A model generated the notes under the pieces. That model saw only the letters and a list, made by a program, of their open reading frames with translations, made no database searches and was not told where the DNA came from. DNA of 39,369 nucleotides from Flammeovirgaceae bacterium (GTDB lineage: Bacteria; Bacteroidota; Bacteroidia; Cytophagales; Cyclobacteriaceae). Below, in pieces: positions 1 through 8,103 of this stretch (within the stretch, counting starts at the first letter, position 1; every line of letters begins with the position of its first letter). The stretch spans positions 1-39,369 of the forward strand of contig JAJTGQ010000076.1 in assembly GCA_021299455.1 (NCBI GenBank). The letters run 5' to 3'. A program made the position numbers and the translations under genes.

Positions 1-47
1 AGGTGTGGCGCAAGCTGTGCGGGTTCAAGTCCCGCCTTCGGTACTTA
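1..47 (+). tRNA. Possible 3' end of a tRNA-Leu gene cut by the window edge
   Basis: The first block reads as variable arm, T-stem-loop and 3' acceptor strand of a class II tRNA, with an intact T-stem. The anticodon, D-arm and 5' acceptor strand would lie before base 1, so neither the identity nor functionality can be shown. It may equally be another 3'-end fragment like the two downstream copies. Confidence 0.35.
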
Positions 48-215
48 CATAAAAATTGCTTAGAGGCGCCCGCCTGCCGGTAGGCAGGTGTGGCGCAAGC
101 TGTGCGGGTTCAAGTCCCGCCTTCGGTACTGACACAAAAATTGCTTAGAGGCGCCTGCCTGCCGGTAGGCAGGTGTGGCGCAAGCTGTGCGGGTTCAAGT
201 TCCGCCTTCGGTACT
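1..215 (+). repeat. Tandem 85-bp repeat carrying a class II tRNA (Leu-like) 3' end, three copies
   Basis: Three copies of a 45-base block start at 1, 86 and 171, a period of exactly 85 bases. Each block holds what looks like the long variable arm, the T-arm (GCGGG-TTCAAGT-CCCGC) and the 3' acceptor strand (CTTCGGT) of a class II tRNA; the acceptor would pair with a GCCGAAG-type 5' end, as in many tRNA-Leu genes. The spacer carries a hairpin, CCTGCC-GGTA-GGCAGG, around 73-88 and 158-173. Copy 3 has a C-to-T change at 201 that weakens its T-arm. Copy 1 may be the end of a true tRNA gene lying left of the window. Copies 2 and 3 have no 5' half and cannot be functional tRNAs. Confidence 0.7.
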
Positions 216-362
216 TTCCTTCTTTGGGCATGCCTGTCTTGGGCAATGAAAAATGTAACGGGTTCTGATTACCCTGCTCCGGCTAATTTTCAATTTCCAA
301 GTTAGCAGCTATTCCGCTTTACCCCTTATCAAAGCTTCTCCGCCCATTTGGGTTACTCTTAT
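216..362. other. Intergenic stretch, no gene seen
   Basis: Between the tRNA-end repeats and the promoter region of the giant secreted protein no credible ORF, RNA or repeat was found. An ORF can be drawn from 90 into this stretch, but half of it lies in the tRNA repeats and it has no protein-like features. Confidence 0.5.
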
Positions 363-392
363 TTGGCATACAGGATTATAAATTTATATTTA
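363..392 (+). promoter_or_regulatory. Putative Bacteroidota-type promoter of the giant repeat protein
   Basis: TTG at 363-365, a 19-base spacer, then TATATTTA at 385-392. This fits the TTG / TAnnTTTG architecture at all but the last base. It predicts a short leader before the ATG at 421. Confidence 0.45.
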
Positions 393-420
393 CCTTCCAT
401 TAATCAAAACCATACAATCA

Positions 421-3400
421 ATGAGGCTTTTGTCTAAGCTTTGCTCACTCACTTTTTTTGTTTGTTTAACATTCAAAGCATTTTCGCAAGTGGCCATCGG
501 CACAGGCGCGAATGCTCCCAACCCTGATACAAACGCAGTGTTACTTTTGGAAGGTAACGGCAGCCAGGGGATCATTATTCCTAAAGTCTCAAGCCTAGGC
601 ACCTTTGGCAAACCGGGGATGATTGTATACAATACCTCAACTGGTACCGTTCACTACTTCAACACGGCATGGGTACAAGTAGGCTCAGGTGGAGCAGGCA
701 CTCAGGGTATTCAAATCTCTGGTAACAAAGTTCTGATCGGAACGGGCGCTGGCTTTTCAACGGAGTTCTCCATTGCTAATACCGCCCCAGGTGCCAATGG
801 CCAAATCCTGATGTGGGATTCTTCTCTCAACTCTGGTGCAGGTGGATGGACTTCTTCGGCAGCCAATGCACCTTCAGCCGTAGGTCAAGTGCTTAAATGG
901 AATGGAAGTAGATGGGAACCCGGTACTGATAATACCGGCTCGACTACTACGCTTAGCGGAGATGTATCCGGCCCAAGCAATAACTCCACGATTTCTCTAA
1001 CAGCGGGAAATAGCATTGCGGCAGCTTTAAACAACGCTGCTACAACATCTAAAATTCTTCCTGCCCAAATCAGTGCTGGCACTGCCGGCCAAGTTCTTAC
1101 CACCACAGGGGGTGTAGCTGTCTGGTCTGCCCCCACTGGGGGCTCATTACCTTCACTCTCTGCCAACCAGCTTTTATCAAACAACGGAATCAACACGGCC
1201 ATTAACGTGGCAGGTGACATTGGCCTTTCCGTTTCCGGAACGACTGGAACATTTACGGTTGCCAACAACGCCATCACCACTGCAAAAATTAACAATGGCG
1301 CAGTTACCGTTGCCAAAATAGGAACAGCAGGATTGCCTGACGCCAACCGCGTATTGACAACCGATGCCAGTGGTGTGCCGCAATGGACGGTAGCTGCCGG
1401 AGGTGGCGATATGTTTAAGAGCACTTACGACCCCACCAACATCAACGGCAGCGCCTTCAATCTTTCCAACCACACCGGGCAAGTCGGGGCAACGCAGATA
1501 GCTGATGCCAGCATCACAGGCGGCACCGCAGGTGCAGGTGTAAAAATTGCCGCCAACACCATCACCGATGCCAACATTTCTAGCAGTGCCGCCATTATCG
1601 GAACGAAAATTAATCCTGCCTTTGGCGCACAAAATATTACTACTACGACTGGTTCAGCTTCCATTGGGGGTGGCCTCAACGTGGGGCTGGCCAACCAGTT
1701 TTCCATCAACAACGCGGGAAATATTACCAAAATCAATGGCGCAACTACCTCGTTCCCTGCAACCAACGCAGTGGGTGTGCTCACCAACGATGGTGCAGGA
1801 TCGCTTACCTGGGCACCCGCAGGCGGAGGTACCGTAACAACTGTTTCAGTTGTTGGCGCCAATGGCTTTAACGGATCAGTAGCCAATGCAACTTCAACAC
1901 CTGCGATTACCATTGGTACTTCGTTGACGGGCATATTGAAAGGAACCGGTACTGGTATTAGCTCAGCAGCGGCAGGCACGGATTACCAGGCTCCCATCAC
2001 GCTCACCACCACGGGCACGAGTGGGGCGGCAACGTTGGTGGGCAATACGTTAAATGTTCCAAACTATTCAAGCACAGCCTATTTGGCAGGAACAGGCTTG
2101 ACGTTAACAACTAATACCTTCTCGGTAAACACCTCTCAAAATATTTCAACGCTTTCAAACCTCACCACTAATGGCCTGATCAAAACAAGTGGCGGCACCG
2201 GGGCGTTGAGCATTGCTACAGCGGGGACGGATTACTTGACACCTACCGGAAATGGCTCAGGCTTAACCAGTTTAAATGCATCCAACATTTCATCCGGCAC
2301 GTTGCCTGTGGCACAAGTTCCTAACTTAGATGCCTCCAAAATTACAACGGGCACGTTTGGAAGCGCTCAAATTACTGATGGCACGATTGCCGATGCTGAT
2401 GTGAACGCCAGTGCCGCTATTGCCGGAAGCAAAATCAATCCCAACTTTGGCACGCAAAATATTGTCACTACAGGAACACTTACAAGTGGAACTGCCGGAG
2501 CATTTGGCATTGACGCCACCGGGAACATCACCAAGATCAGAAACGTAACTACTTCGTTCCCCGCTGCCAATGCGGCTGGTGTGCTCACCAACGATGGCAC
2601 AGGTACTTTAACATGGGCAGCCGGGAGTGGCTGGGGATTGACAGGCACGGCAGGCACGGTAGATGGCACTAATTTTATCGGCACCAGCGATAATATTCCT
2701 TTCACCATACGGGTAAACAACCAACAGGCAATGCGCATTTCTTTTACAAATGCCACCTCGGCCCCCAACATCCTTGCTGGTTACTCCGGGAATACCATCA
2801 CGAATGGTGTAGTTGGTTCTGCAATATTGAGCGGTGGTTTTGACGCCCAGATCAATCAAGTCACGGATAACTATAGTGTCGTTGGTGGTGGCTCTTTAAA
2901 CCGGGCTGGTGATAATGATGCAGATCCAGGCAATGCAAGTGCGGCTACTGTTTCAGGTGGAAACTTAAATAAGGCAAGCTCCAGTTTTGCGACAGTCGGA
3001 GGAGGGTACAACAATGAAGCAAGTGGTAATAGCGCTGTTGTAGCTGGCGGCAGAAATGCAACTGCATCTGGAGAAGCTGCGGGTGTACTATCTGGCGAGG
3101 TAAACGTGGCATCTGGTTTTCGGTCCGCTGTTGTGGGTGGTAATGCTAATACGGCATCGGGTGACAATTCTTTTGTGGGTGGAGGCGAATTCAACGGTGG
3201 TCCAGGAGCCTTCAGTGCGGTTTCAGGTGGCCGTAACAACACCGCGTCTGGTCAAATGACTTCCATACCAGGGGGTCAAGGTCTTTTCGCCCGCGCTTTT
3301 GGCGAAACTGCTGTGGGTATATTCAACATAGATTACACACCTGCCAGCACTACCGGGTTCGATGCCAATGACCGCCTGTTCGTCATCGGCAATGGCACCA

Positions 3401-6400
3401 GCCTTGCTAGCAGAAGCAACGCCCTTACCGTCTTGAAAAACGGCAATCTTGGTATTGGAAACATTGCACCCTCCGAAAAACTAGACATAACAGGCAACGT
3501 AAAATTCTCGGGTGCTTTGATGCCCAACAATTTACCAGGAACAGCTGGCCAAGTGCTTACTTCTGCCGGACCGGGTTTACCGCCTACATGGTCACCGGGC
3601 GGCAGCGGTTGGGCACTAGGAGGCAATACTGGCACTGTAGATGGCGCAATTGGAACAGCAACAAACTACATAGGCACAAGAGATAATGTGCCGTTGAACC
3701 TGGTTGTAAATAATCAAAGGGCTGGAAGAATTGAGGCGGCAGCAGGAGCGGCCAACTCATTTTACGGCTATCAAAGTGGAAATGTCAACACCGGAACTTT
3801 CAACGCTGCTTTTGGTTACTGGGCAATGACCGTGAATACCACTGGTCAAGGAAATGCCGCAGTCGGTTATCGGGCACTGGCGAATAATACTACAGGAGGC
3901 TCAAATACAGCAATGGGATTTAGCGCTTTGTCAACCAACACTACGGGCGGTTCGAACACAGCAGTCGGTTCAGAGGCACTCAGAAGCATTGCCATTGGGT
4001 TCGACAATACTGCTGTCGGTCAACAAGCCTTGCGGAATGCAACGGGGAATGCCAACGTGGGTATAGGAACCCAGGCAGCTGTGACGTTAACAACGGGAAA
4101 TGACAACGCAGCTCTGGGATCTGGAGCCATGTTTAGTACCACAACCGGTTCTACCAACACTGCCGTTGGCAATGCTTCACTTTCCAACAATATAACAGGA
4201 TCGGGAAACACTGCATTAGGTTATAATGCTGAGGTCGCCACGGGCGCATTGACAAATGCAACGGCCATTGGTGCAAATGCGTCTGTCACCACCAGCAACA
4301 CCATTCAGTTAGGCGATGTAAACGTAACCACAGTAAATGTCGGTACGGGCACCACTGCCAAATTGGTGGCCGGCCAATTGCAAATAACGGGCGGCACTTT
4401 GGGCGCAGGCCGCGTGTTAACTTCTGATGCCCTTGGCAATGCAACATGGCAACCCGCAACAGGAGGCGGCTGGAGTTTATCAGGCAATGCTTTAGTGGGC
4501 GGAGAAAAACTGGGCTCTAGCAGTGCCTTTCCGTTAACTTTTATGACGAACAATACCGATAGGATGACTATTTCTTCTACAGGAGTGGTCGGCATCAACA
4601 ATACTAATCCGGTAGCCGGTACGTTCGCACCTGCTGTTAAGTTAGATGTTAGAGGATCCATTCGAGCAGCCACTGATGGCGTATTTGCCGAAGAAGGTGG
4701 GCAATTAGTTTTGGGCGAACCATCATTGGCACCAGGCGGTGGAATAGGGAACTGGAACGTGGATGCTTATTTCTCCACGGGTTTTAACAAATTCAGAATT
4801 TTCAATGACCGTACTGGAAACAATGCTTTTCACGTTACTGACAACGGAACTCCTCTTGTTGGAATAGGAAATTTTGGATTTAACGAATCAGCTTTAGCAA
4901 CACTGGATGTAAAAGGAAACATTAAGATAACCGATGGCACCCAAGGCGTAGGCAAGGTATTAACTTCTGATGATAGTGGTTTTGCTACGTGGCAGCCCGG
5001 TGGTGGAGGCGGTTGGGGACTGACTGGAAATGCGGGAACAGTAGATGGAACCAATTTCATTGGTACAACTGATAATATTCCTTTCACTATACGGGTAAAC
5101 AACCAACGGGCAGGGCGCATTGAAAGTGCCACTCCTTTTGCAACCTTCTATGGTTACCAAGCTGGGTTGAATAACGGGGCGGCTCAAAACAATACGGCTG
5201 TAGGCTATCAAGCTTTATCATCCACTACAAGCGCAGGTAATACTGCATTTGGTTATCAAGCAATGCAGAATAGCAATGGTGGGCAAAATGTGGCAATGGG
5301 TGACAGGGCATTGCAAACCAATACCAACGGCAGCCTAAACACAGCGATTGGTTGGGGAGCGTTATCAAATCCAACTTCCACGGCAAATAACACCGCTATT
5401 GGCGGGGGTGCAATGCAACAAGCCACAGGAGGTCAAAATGTGGCTGTGGGTACTTTTTCTGCTGCATTCAATAGCACAGGTGCGACCAACGTCTTTGTGG
5501 GGTATCAGGCCGGCTACCCCAATGCATCTGTAAGCCAAGCGAATACAACAGGTTCTAACAATACATTTATTGGCGCTAACACGGGGCTGTCGAACTCAAC
5601 ACAGCGAACCAATTCAACTGCAATTGGTGCGAACGCAACTGTAAATGCTGATAATTCTTTGATACTGGGTAGCATCAATGGTGTGAACGGAGCAACTGCC
5701 ACGGTAAATGTGGGCATAGGAACTTCCGCTCCAACTAACCGACTTCATATCAACGAACCATCTACCGCGGGTAACTTTCTAAGAATAACGAACAACCCGT
5801 CTCCAAATGGTCTAAGTATTGGGTTGAGTGGCGCTGGTTCGCAAGAAGCATTTATTGCTAACAACGAAAATGCAGCCATGTATTTTCAAACCAATGCTGC
5901 TAATCGAATGACCATTACTGCAGCCGGAAATGTGGGTATCGGAACCATATCCCCGAATGCTACACTTCAACTTGGAAACGTTTTGGGTAACCGTAGATTG
6001 GTGCTTTGGGAATCTGCAAACAACGATCATGAGTTTTACGGTTTTGGCATAAGTGGCGGAGAGTTCCGTTACCAAATTCCCAATAACGCGGGAGCTCAGC
6101 ATCGATTTTTTGCTGCTACTAGTGCCACCACAAGTTTGCTCCAGATGTCCATTGGTGCCAATGGTAACGTAGCCATCGCTGGTAGTTTATCAAAAGGATC
6201 GGGTACTTTTAAGATTGATCATCCACAAGACCCCGAAAACAAATACCTGTACCATAGCTTTGTTGAGAGTCCTGACATGATGAATGTGTATAACGGCAAC
6301 ATTACGACAAATGTTGATGGTAGCGCAACCGTAGAGCTACCTGCTTATTTTGAATCATTGAACAAAGATTTTAGGTATCAGCTAACAGTGATCGGTGCTT

Positions 6401-6648
6401 TTGCGCAAGCCATCATTGCCACTGAAGTAAAAGACAACAAATTTGTAATTAAAACAGATAAGCCAAATGTAAAAGTAAGCTGGCAAGTAACAGGTATCCG
6501 CAAAGATCCATACGCAGAGCAGAACAGAGTAGTGCCTGAGGTAGAAAAACCAGCCAACGAAAAAGGCAAGTTCTTACATCCAGAGGCGTATGGACTTCCT
6601 TTGGATAGAAGTGTGAACCATGTTTCAGACAAAAAAGAGAACAACTAG
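421..6648 (+). CDS. Giant secreted repeat protein, fibre/adhesin-like (2075 aa)
   Basis: The protein starts with a signal peptide (residues 1-23, ending FSQ). It is rich in Gly, Ala, Thr, Asn and Ser. Residues about 385-740 hold two related modules around SSAAIIGTKINP and NASAAIAGSKINP, each followed by a TSFPA-N-A-GVLTNDG segment. Residues about 819-970 are short SAVSGG/NTASG repeats, and about 1115-1310 and 1576-1767 are NTAVGYQAL-type repeats like the head repeats of YadA-like adhesins and some tail fibres. A WGLTG-GTVDGTNFIGT module recurs near nt 2630, 3607 and 5012. The C-terminal part (about 1932-2060) is a separate non-repetitive domain containing HPQDPENKYLYHSFVES and DFRYQLTVIG. No T9SS tail or membrane anchor is evident, so the secretion route is unknown. 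Phage-fibre-like or surface adhesin roles are inference from repeat type. Long antisense ORFs here are shadows of biased codon use. Confidence 0.85.
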   Translation: MRLLSKLCSLTFFVCLTFKAFSQVAIGTGANAPNPDTNAVLLLEGNGSQGIIIPKVSSLGTFGKPGMIVYNTSTGTVHYFNTAWVQVGSGGAGTQGIQISGNKVLIGTGAGFSTEFSIANTAPGANGQILMWDSSLNSGAGGWTSSAANAPSAVGQVLKWNGSRWEPGTDNTGSTTTLSGDVSGPSNNSTISLTAGNSIAAALNNAATTSKILPAQISAGTAGQVLTTTGGVAVWSAPTGGSLPSLSANQLLSNNGINTAINVAGDIGLSVSGTTGTFTVANNAITTAKINNGAVTVAKIGTAGLPDANRVLTTDASGVPQWTVAAGGGDMFKSTYDPTNINGSAFNLSNHTGQVGATQIADASITGGTAGAGVKIAANTITDANISSSAAIIGTKINPAFGAQNITTTTGSASIGGGLNVGLANQFSINNAGNITKINGATTSFPATNAVGVLTNDGAGSLTWAPAGGGTVTTVSVVGANGFNGSVANATSTPAITIGTSLTGILKGTGTGISSAAAGTDYQAPITLTTTGTSGAATLVGNTLNVPNYSSTAYLAGTGLTLTTNTFSVNTSQNISTLSNLTTNGLIKTSGGTGALSIATAGTDYLTPTGNGSGLTSLNASNISSGTLPVAQVPNLDASKITTGTFGSAQITDGTIADADVNASAAIAGSKINPNFGTQNIVTTGTLTSGTAGAFGIDATGNITKIRNVTTSFPAANAAGVLTNDGTGTLTWAAGSGWGLTGTAGTVDGTNFIGTSDNIPFTIRVNNQQAMRISFTNATSAPNILAGYSGNTITNGVVGSAILSGGFDAQINQVTDNYSVVGGGSLNRAGDNDADPGNASAATVSGGNLNKASSSFATVGGGYNNEASGNSAVVAGGRNATASGEAAGVLSGEVNVASGFRSAVVGGNANTASGDNSFVGGGEFNGGPGAFSAVSGGRNNTASGQMTSIPGGQGLFARAFGETAVGIFNIDYTPASTTGFDANDRLFVIGNGTSLASRSNALTVLKNGNLGIGNIAPSEKLDITGNVKFSGALMPNNLPGTAGQVLTSAGPGLPPTWSPGGSGWALGGNTGTVDGAIGTATNYIGTRDNVPLNLVVNNQRAGRIEAAAGAANSFYGYQSGNVNTGTFNAAFGYWAMTVNTTGQGNAAVGYRALANNTTGGSNTAMGFSALSTNTTGGSNTAVGSEALRSIAIGFDNTAVGQQALRNATGNANVGIGTQAAVTLTTGNDNAALGSGAMFSTTTGSTNTAVGNASLSNNITGSGNTALGYNAEVATGALTNATAIGANASVTTSNTIQLGDVNVTTVNVGTGTTAKLVAGQLQITGGTLGAGRVLTSDALGNATWQPATGGGWSLSGNALVGGEKLGSSSAFPLTFMTNNTDRMTISSTGVVGINNTNPVAGTFAPAVKLDVRGSIRAATDGVFAEEGGQLVLGEPSLAPGGGIGNWNVDAYFSTGFNKFRIFNDRTGNNAFHVTDNGTPLVGIGNFGFNESALATLDVKGNIKITDGTQGVGKVLTSDDSGFATWQPGGGGGWGLTGNAGTVDGTNFIGTTDNIPFTIRVNNQRAGRIESATPFATFYGYQAGLNNGAAQNNTAVGYQALSSTTSAGNTAFGYQAMQNSNGGQNVAMGDRALQTNTNGSLNTAIGWGALSNPTSTANNTAIGGGAMQQATGGQNVAVGTFSAAFNSTGATNVFVGYQAGYPNASVSQANTTGSNNTFIGANTGLSNSTQRTNSTAIGANATVNADNSLILGSINGVNGATATVNVGIGTSAPTNRLHINEPSTAGNFLRITNNPSPNGLSIGLSGAGSQEAFIANNENAAMYFQTNAANRMTITAAGNVGIGTISPNATLQLGNVLGNRRLVLWESANNDHEFYGFGISGGEFRYQIPNNAGAQHRFFAATSATTSLLQMSIGANGNVAIAGSLSKGSGTFKIDHPQDPENKYLYHSFVESPDMMNVYNGNITTNVDGSATVELPAYFESLNKDFRYQLTVIGAFAQAIIATEVKDNKFVIKTDKPNVKVSWQVTGIRKDPYAEQNRVVPEVEKPANEKGKFLHPEAYGLPLDRSVNHVSDKKENN

Positions 6649-6682
6649 AATTAGGGCCGAAACCATTCACTAGTTGTTTACC

Positions 6683-6712
6683 AAAAGGGCGCGTAAAACG
6701 CGCCCTTTTTAT
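6683..6712 (+). terminator. Strong intrinsic terminator after the giant repeat protein
   Basis: GGGCGCGT (6687-6694), loop AAA, ACGCGCCC (6698-6705), preceded by an A-run and followed by a T-run. It is 35 bases after the stop and works in either direction because both flanks are A/T runs. Confidence 0.9.
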
Positions 6713-6724
6713 TTTTAGCGTATA

Positions 6725-6753
6725 GTCGGTGTTGTCACCGACCACTTTTTTTT
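6725..6753 (+). terminator. Second hairpin with T-tract
   Basis: GTCGGTG (6725-6731), loop TTGT, CACCGAC (6736-6742), then CAC and a T-run to 6753. It has terminator form and may be a backup to the hairpin 30 bases upstream, or one of the dispersed palindromes that fill this islet. Confidence 0.55.
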
Positions 6754-6850
6754 CCGCAGAGTATCGGCACCGGCTCACAAATGCTCTTCATAGTGTGTGA
6801 TAAAGCCCCAATCGTCTTGACTCAGTTCGTAAAACCTGGCAGATGAAAAG

Positions 6851-6987
6851 TTTTTTTGGTCGCCTAACCCTCATTGCAAAGTACAACTTCATCGCGAATG
6901 AAAACGTCATTGCGAACGCCAGCGATGGAATGAGAAATATTGTGCCGTCAGGTCTTACGACCTGACGGTTTTTTTTGGTCGCCTAAC
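6851..6987. repeat. Direct repeat of a T-run followed by GGTCGCCTAAC
   Basis: The block T7-GGTCGCCTAAC occurs at 6851-6868 and 6970-6987. In the second copy it directly follows a perfect hairpin at 6945-6968; in the first the hairpin is absent or eroded. The intervening 6880-6935 holds GTCATTGCGA-type text that recurs at 8150-8250, a pattern typical of dispersed intergenic repeats. Confidence 0.6.
6945..6976 (+). repeat. Palindromic element, copy 1 (perfect 10-bp hairpin with T-tract)
   Basis: CCGTCAGGTC (6945-6954), loop TTAC, GACCTGACGG (6959-6968), then eight T. The same element recurs at 8104-8135 with a single loop change (TTCC). It has the form of an intrinsic terminator but no gene ends just upstream of this copy. 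Confidence 0.75.
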
Positions 6988-6994
6988 TCCAGTT

Positions 6995-7018
6995 GGCGCG
7001 CGTTTCCGAACGCGTGCC
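6995..7018. repeat. GC-rich palindrome
   Basis: GGCGCGCGTT (6995-7004), loop TCCG, AACGCGTGCC (7009-7018): ten pairs including one G-T. There is no T-run, so it is more likely a REP-like palindrome or structured RNA element than a terminator. Confidence 0.6.
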
Positions 7019-7066
7019 CTCTCCTGTTCATTTACTAAAGATTACCCGTCTTACTTGGACAATGCA

Positions 7067-7110
7067 GGCGTCAGACGGCTATAAGCTTTCGCAAAAAGCC
7101 GTCAGACGCC
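7067..7110. repeat. Long inverted repeat (14-bp arms)
   Basis: GGCGTCAGACGGCT (7067-7080) and AGCCGTCAGACGCC (7097-7110) pair at 13 of 14 positions around a 16-base loop. A weaker CCGCC/GGCGG pairing followed by eight T lies just downstream (about 7122-7155). No gene overlaps it. Confidence 0.65.
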
Positions 7111-7168
7111 ATACCAAAAGCCGCCAGGCCAAAAAAGATCGGGCGGTTTTTTTTATTACCATCATTGC

Positions 7169-7342
7169 AAACCAAATTCTGAGCGTATAGCCCCCACCAA
7201 CTTTTTAGCAGCATCACAACCAAGAGAACCCGCGCACTTCATAGACAAAGATGAACAAGCGAAAAATCCCCCATCACGAAGCACGCCCCAGACAGAAGGC
7301 ACAGGATACCGAGTACCGGCTTCGCAAGAGGGGATCCTTCGC
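7169..7342. repeat. Direct repeat unit, copy A (about 174 bp)
   Basis: From AACCAAATTCTGAGCGTATAG through GGATCCTTCGC this unit matches 7429-7601. The anchor GAGCGTATAG is at 7181 and 7441, a period of 260. The second half is highly conserved, while the middle (about 7195-7240) has drifted. The conserved half is bounded by an inverted repeat (GCGAAAAATCCCC near 7259 and GGGGATCCTTCGC near 7330). Apparent ORFs across it exist on both strands in both copies, but the drift does not preserve reading frame and they are not called as genes. Confidence 0.75.
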
Positions 7343-7428
7343 CCGTTTTGGTAACACTCATAAGTGCGTGCGCCAAACGAAGGCAACGCAACTTGAGCCT
7401 GTTGCACCATTAATCCGCTCAGGATTGA

Positions 7429-7601
7429 AAACCAAATTCTGAGCGTATAGCTCCACCAATTCATTAGCAGTAGCAAAATAAAAAGAACCTGACAGCCTCA
7501 TAGACAAACATGAACAAGCGAAGAATCCCCCATCACGAAGCACGACCCAGACAGAAGGCACAGGATACCGAGTACCGGCTTCGCAAGAGGGGATCCTTCG
7601 C
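7429..7601. repeat. Direct repeat unit, copy B (about 173 bp)
   Basis: Second copy of the unit at 7169-7342. Its inner segment is bounded by AGCGAAGAATCCCC and GGGGATCCTTCGCT (13 of 14 complementary), so a transcript would form a long stem enclosing about 60 bases. It ends 95 bases before the -7 box of the broken GIY-YIG gene. No transposase or target-site duplication was seen, so it is not called an insertion sequence. Confidence 0.75.
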
Positions 7602-7696
7602 TGGCTTGGTTGAGCTACTGATCGTGTGTTTTCAAGAAGTTCAATGCACATCCAAAGGTTGTGCCTCCTACTGCTCAGGACGCTCAGGATTTGGCC

Positions 7697-7704
7697 TATT
7701 TTTG
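7697..7704 (+). promoter_or_regulatory. -7 box upstream of the broken GIY-YIG gene
   Basis: TATTTTTG is an exact match to TAnnTTTG, 31 bases before the ATG at 7736. No clear TTG lies at the usual distance upstream, so only the -7 element is supported. Confidence 0.4.
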
Positions 7705-7735
7705 TACATCGAGCATGAACGAATACTCGATCCAA

Positions 7736-8050
7736 ATGACTACCCCTCCTCCAATAGCCTTCGTTTACATCCTTACCAATCAATACCATACGGTGTTGTA
7801 CGTTGGCATGACTACTAATTTACCAACTCGACTTTAGGAGCACAAAAGAAAAATCAACCCAAAGAGCTTTACGGCTCGCTACAACGTTGAGAAACCCGTT
7901 TATTTCGAAGGGTTTCAAAGCGTAGAAGAAGCGCTTGAAAGGGAACGTTACATCAAAGGCAAAACACGGAAGTGGAAGGAGGAGCTTATCAAGTTGCGCA
8001 ATGTGGATTGGATAGACTTAACCAATGAAATTTTTGCGATGAGAAAATAG
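7736..8050 (+). pseudogene. GIY-YIG nuclease family gene interrupted by one in-frame TAG
   Basis: One frame runs from ATG 7736 to TAG 8048-8050 with a single internal stop, TAG at 7835-7837 (codon 34). Read through that codon it gives a 104-codon protein: MTTPPPIAFVYILTNQYHT, then VLYVGMTTNLPTRL, the stop, EHKRKINPKSFTARYN, PVYFEGFQSVEEALERER and YIKGKTRKWKEELI. VYIL (family GIY position), YVGMT (YIG position), R-L-x-EHK and the Glu in EEALERE match small UPF0213-type GIY-YIG proteins, and the length is normal for them. The stop sits where relatives carry Trp or Tyr, so a one-base nonsense mutation is the simple explanation. The rest of the frame is intact, suggesting recent loss, a sequencing error or readthrough. 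A hairpin with T-run follows at 8104. Confidence 0.8.
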
Positions 8051-8103
8051 TACCTACTTTTTGCAACGAACAAGAATAGCTAATGCAACCACCATATATC
8101 GTG

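Noticed and set aside
1-215. CRISPR array
   Set aside because: The period is constant but both repeat and spacer parts are conserved, the repeat is a tRNA 3' end, and there are no cas genes.
90-305. 71-codon plus-strand ORF
   Set aside because: It runs through two of the tRNA-end repeat copies and has no protein-like features.
885-6102. Many antisense and alternate-frame ORFs of 60-184 codons inside the giant repeat gene
   Set aside because: They mirror the Gly/Ala/Thr/Asn-rich codon pattern of the real gene, are low in complexity, lack start signals and match no family by eye.
7169-7601. Insertion sequence or MITE
   Set aside because: No transposase, no terminal target duplication and no clear ends beyond the internal inverted repeat; left as direct repeats.
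7162-7818. ORFs on both strands across the 260-bp-period repeats (for example the minus-strand IPSCEAGTRYPVPSVW frame)
   Set aside because: Open frames recur because the DNA is repeated, but differences between copies do not respect codons and no start signals are present; treated as structured repeats.
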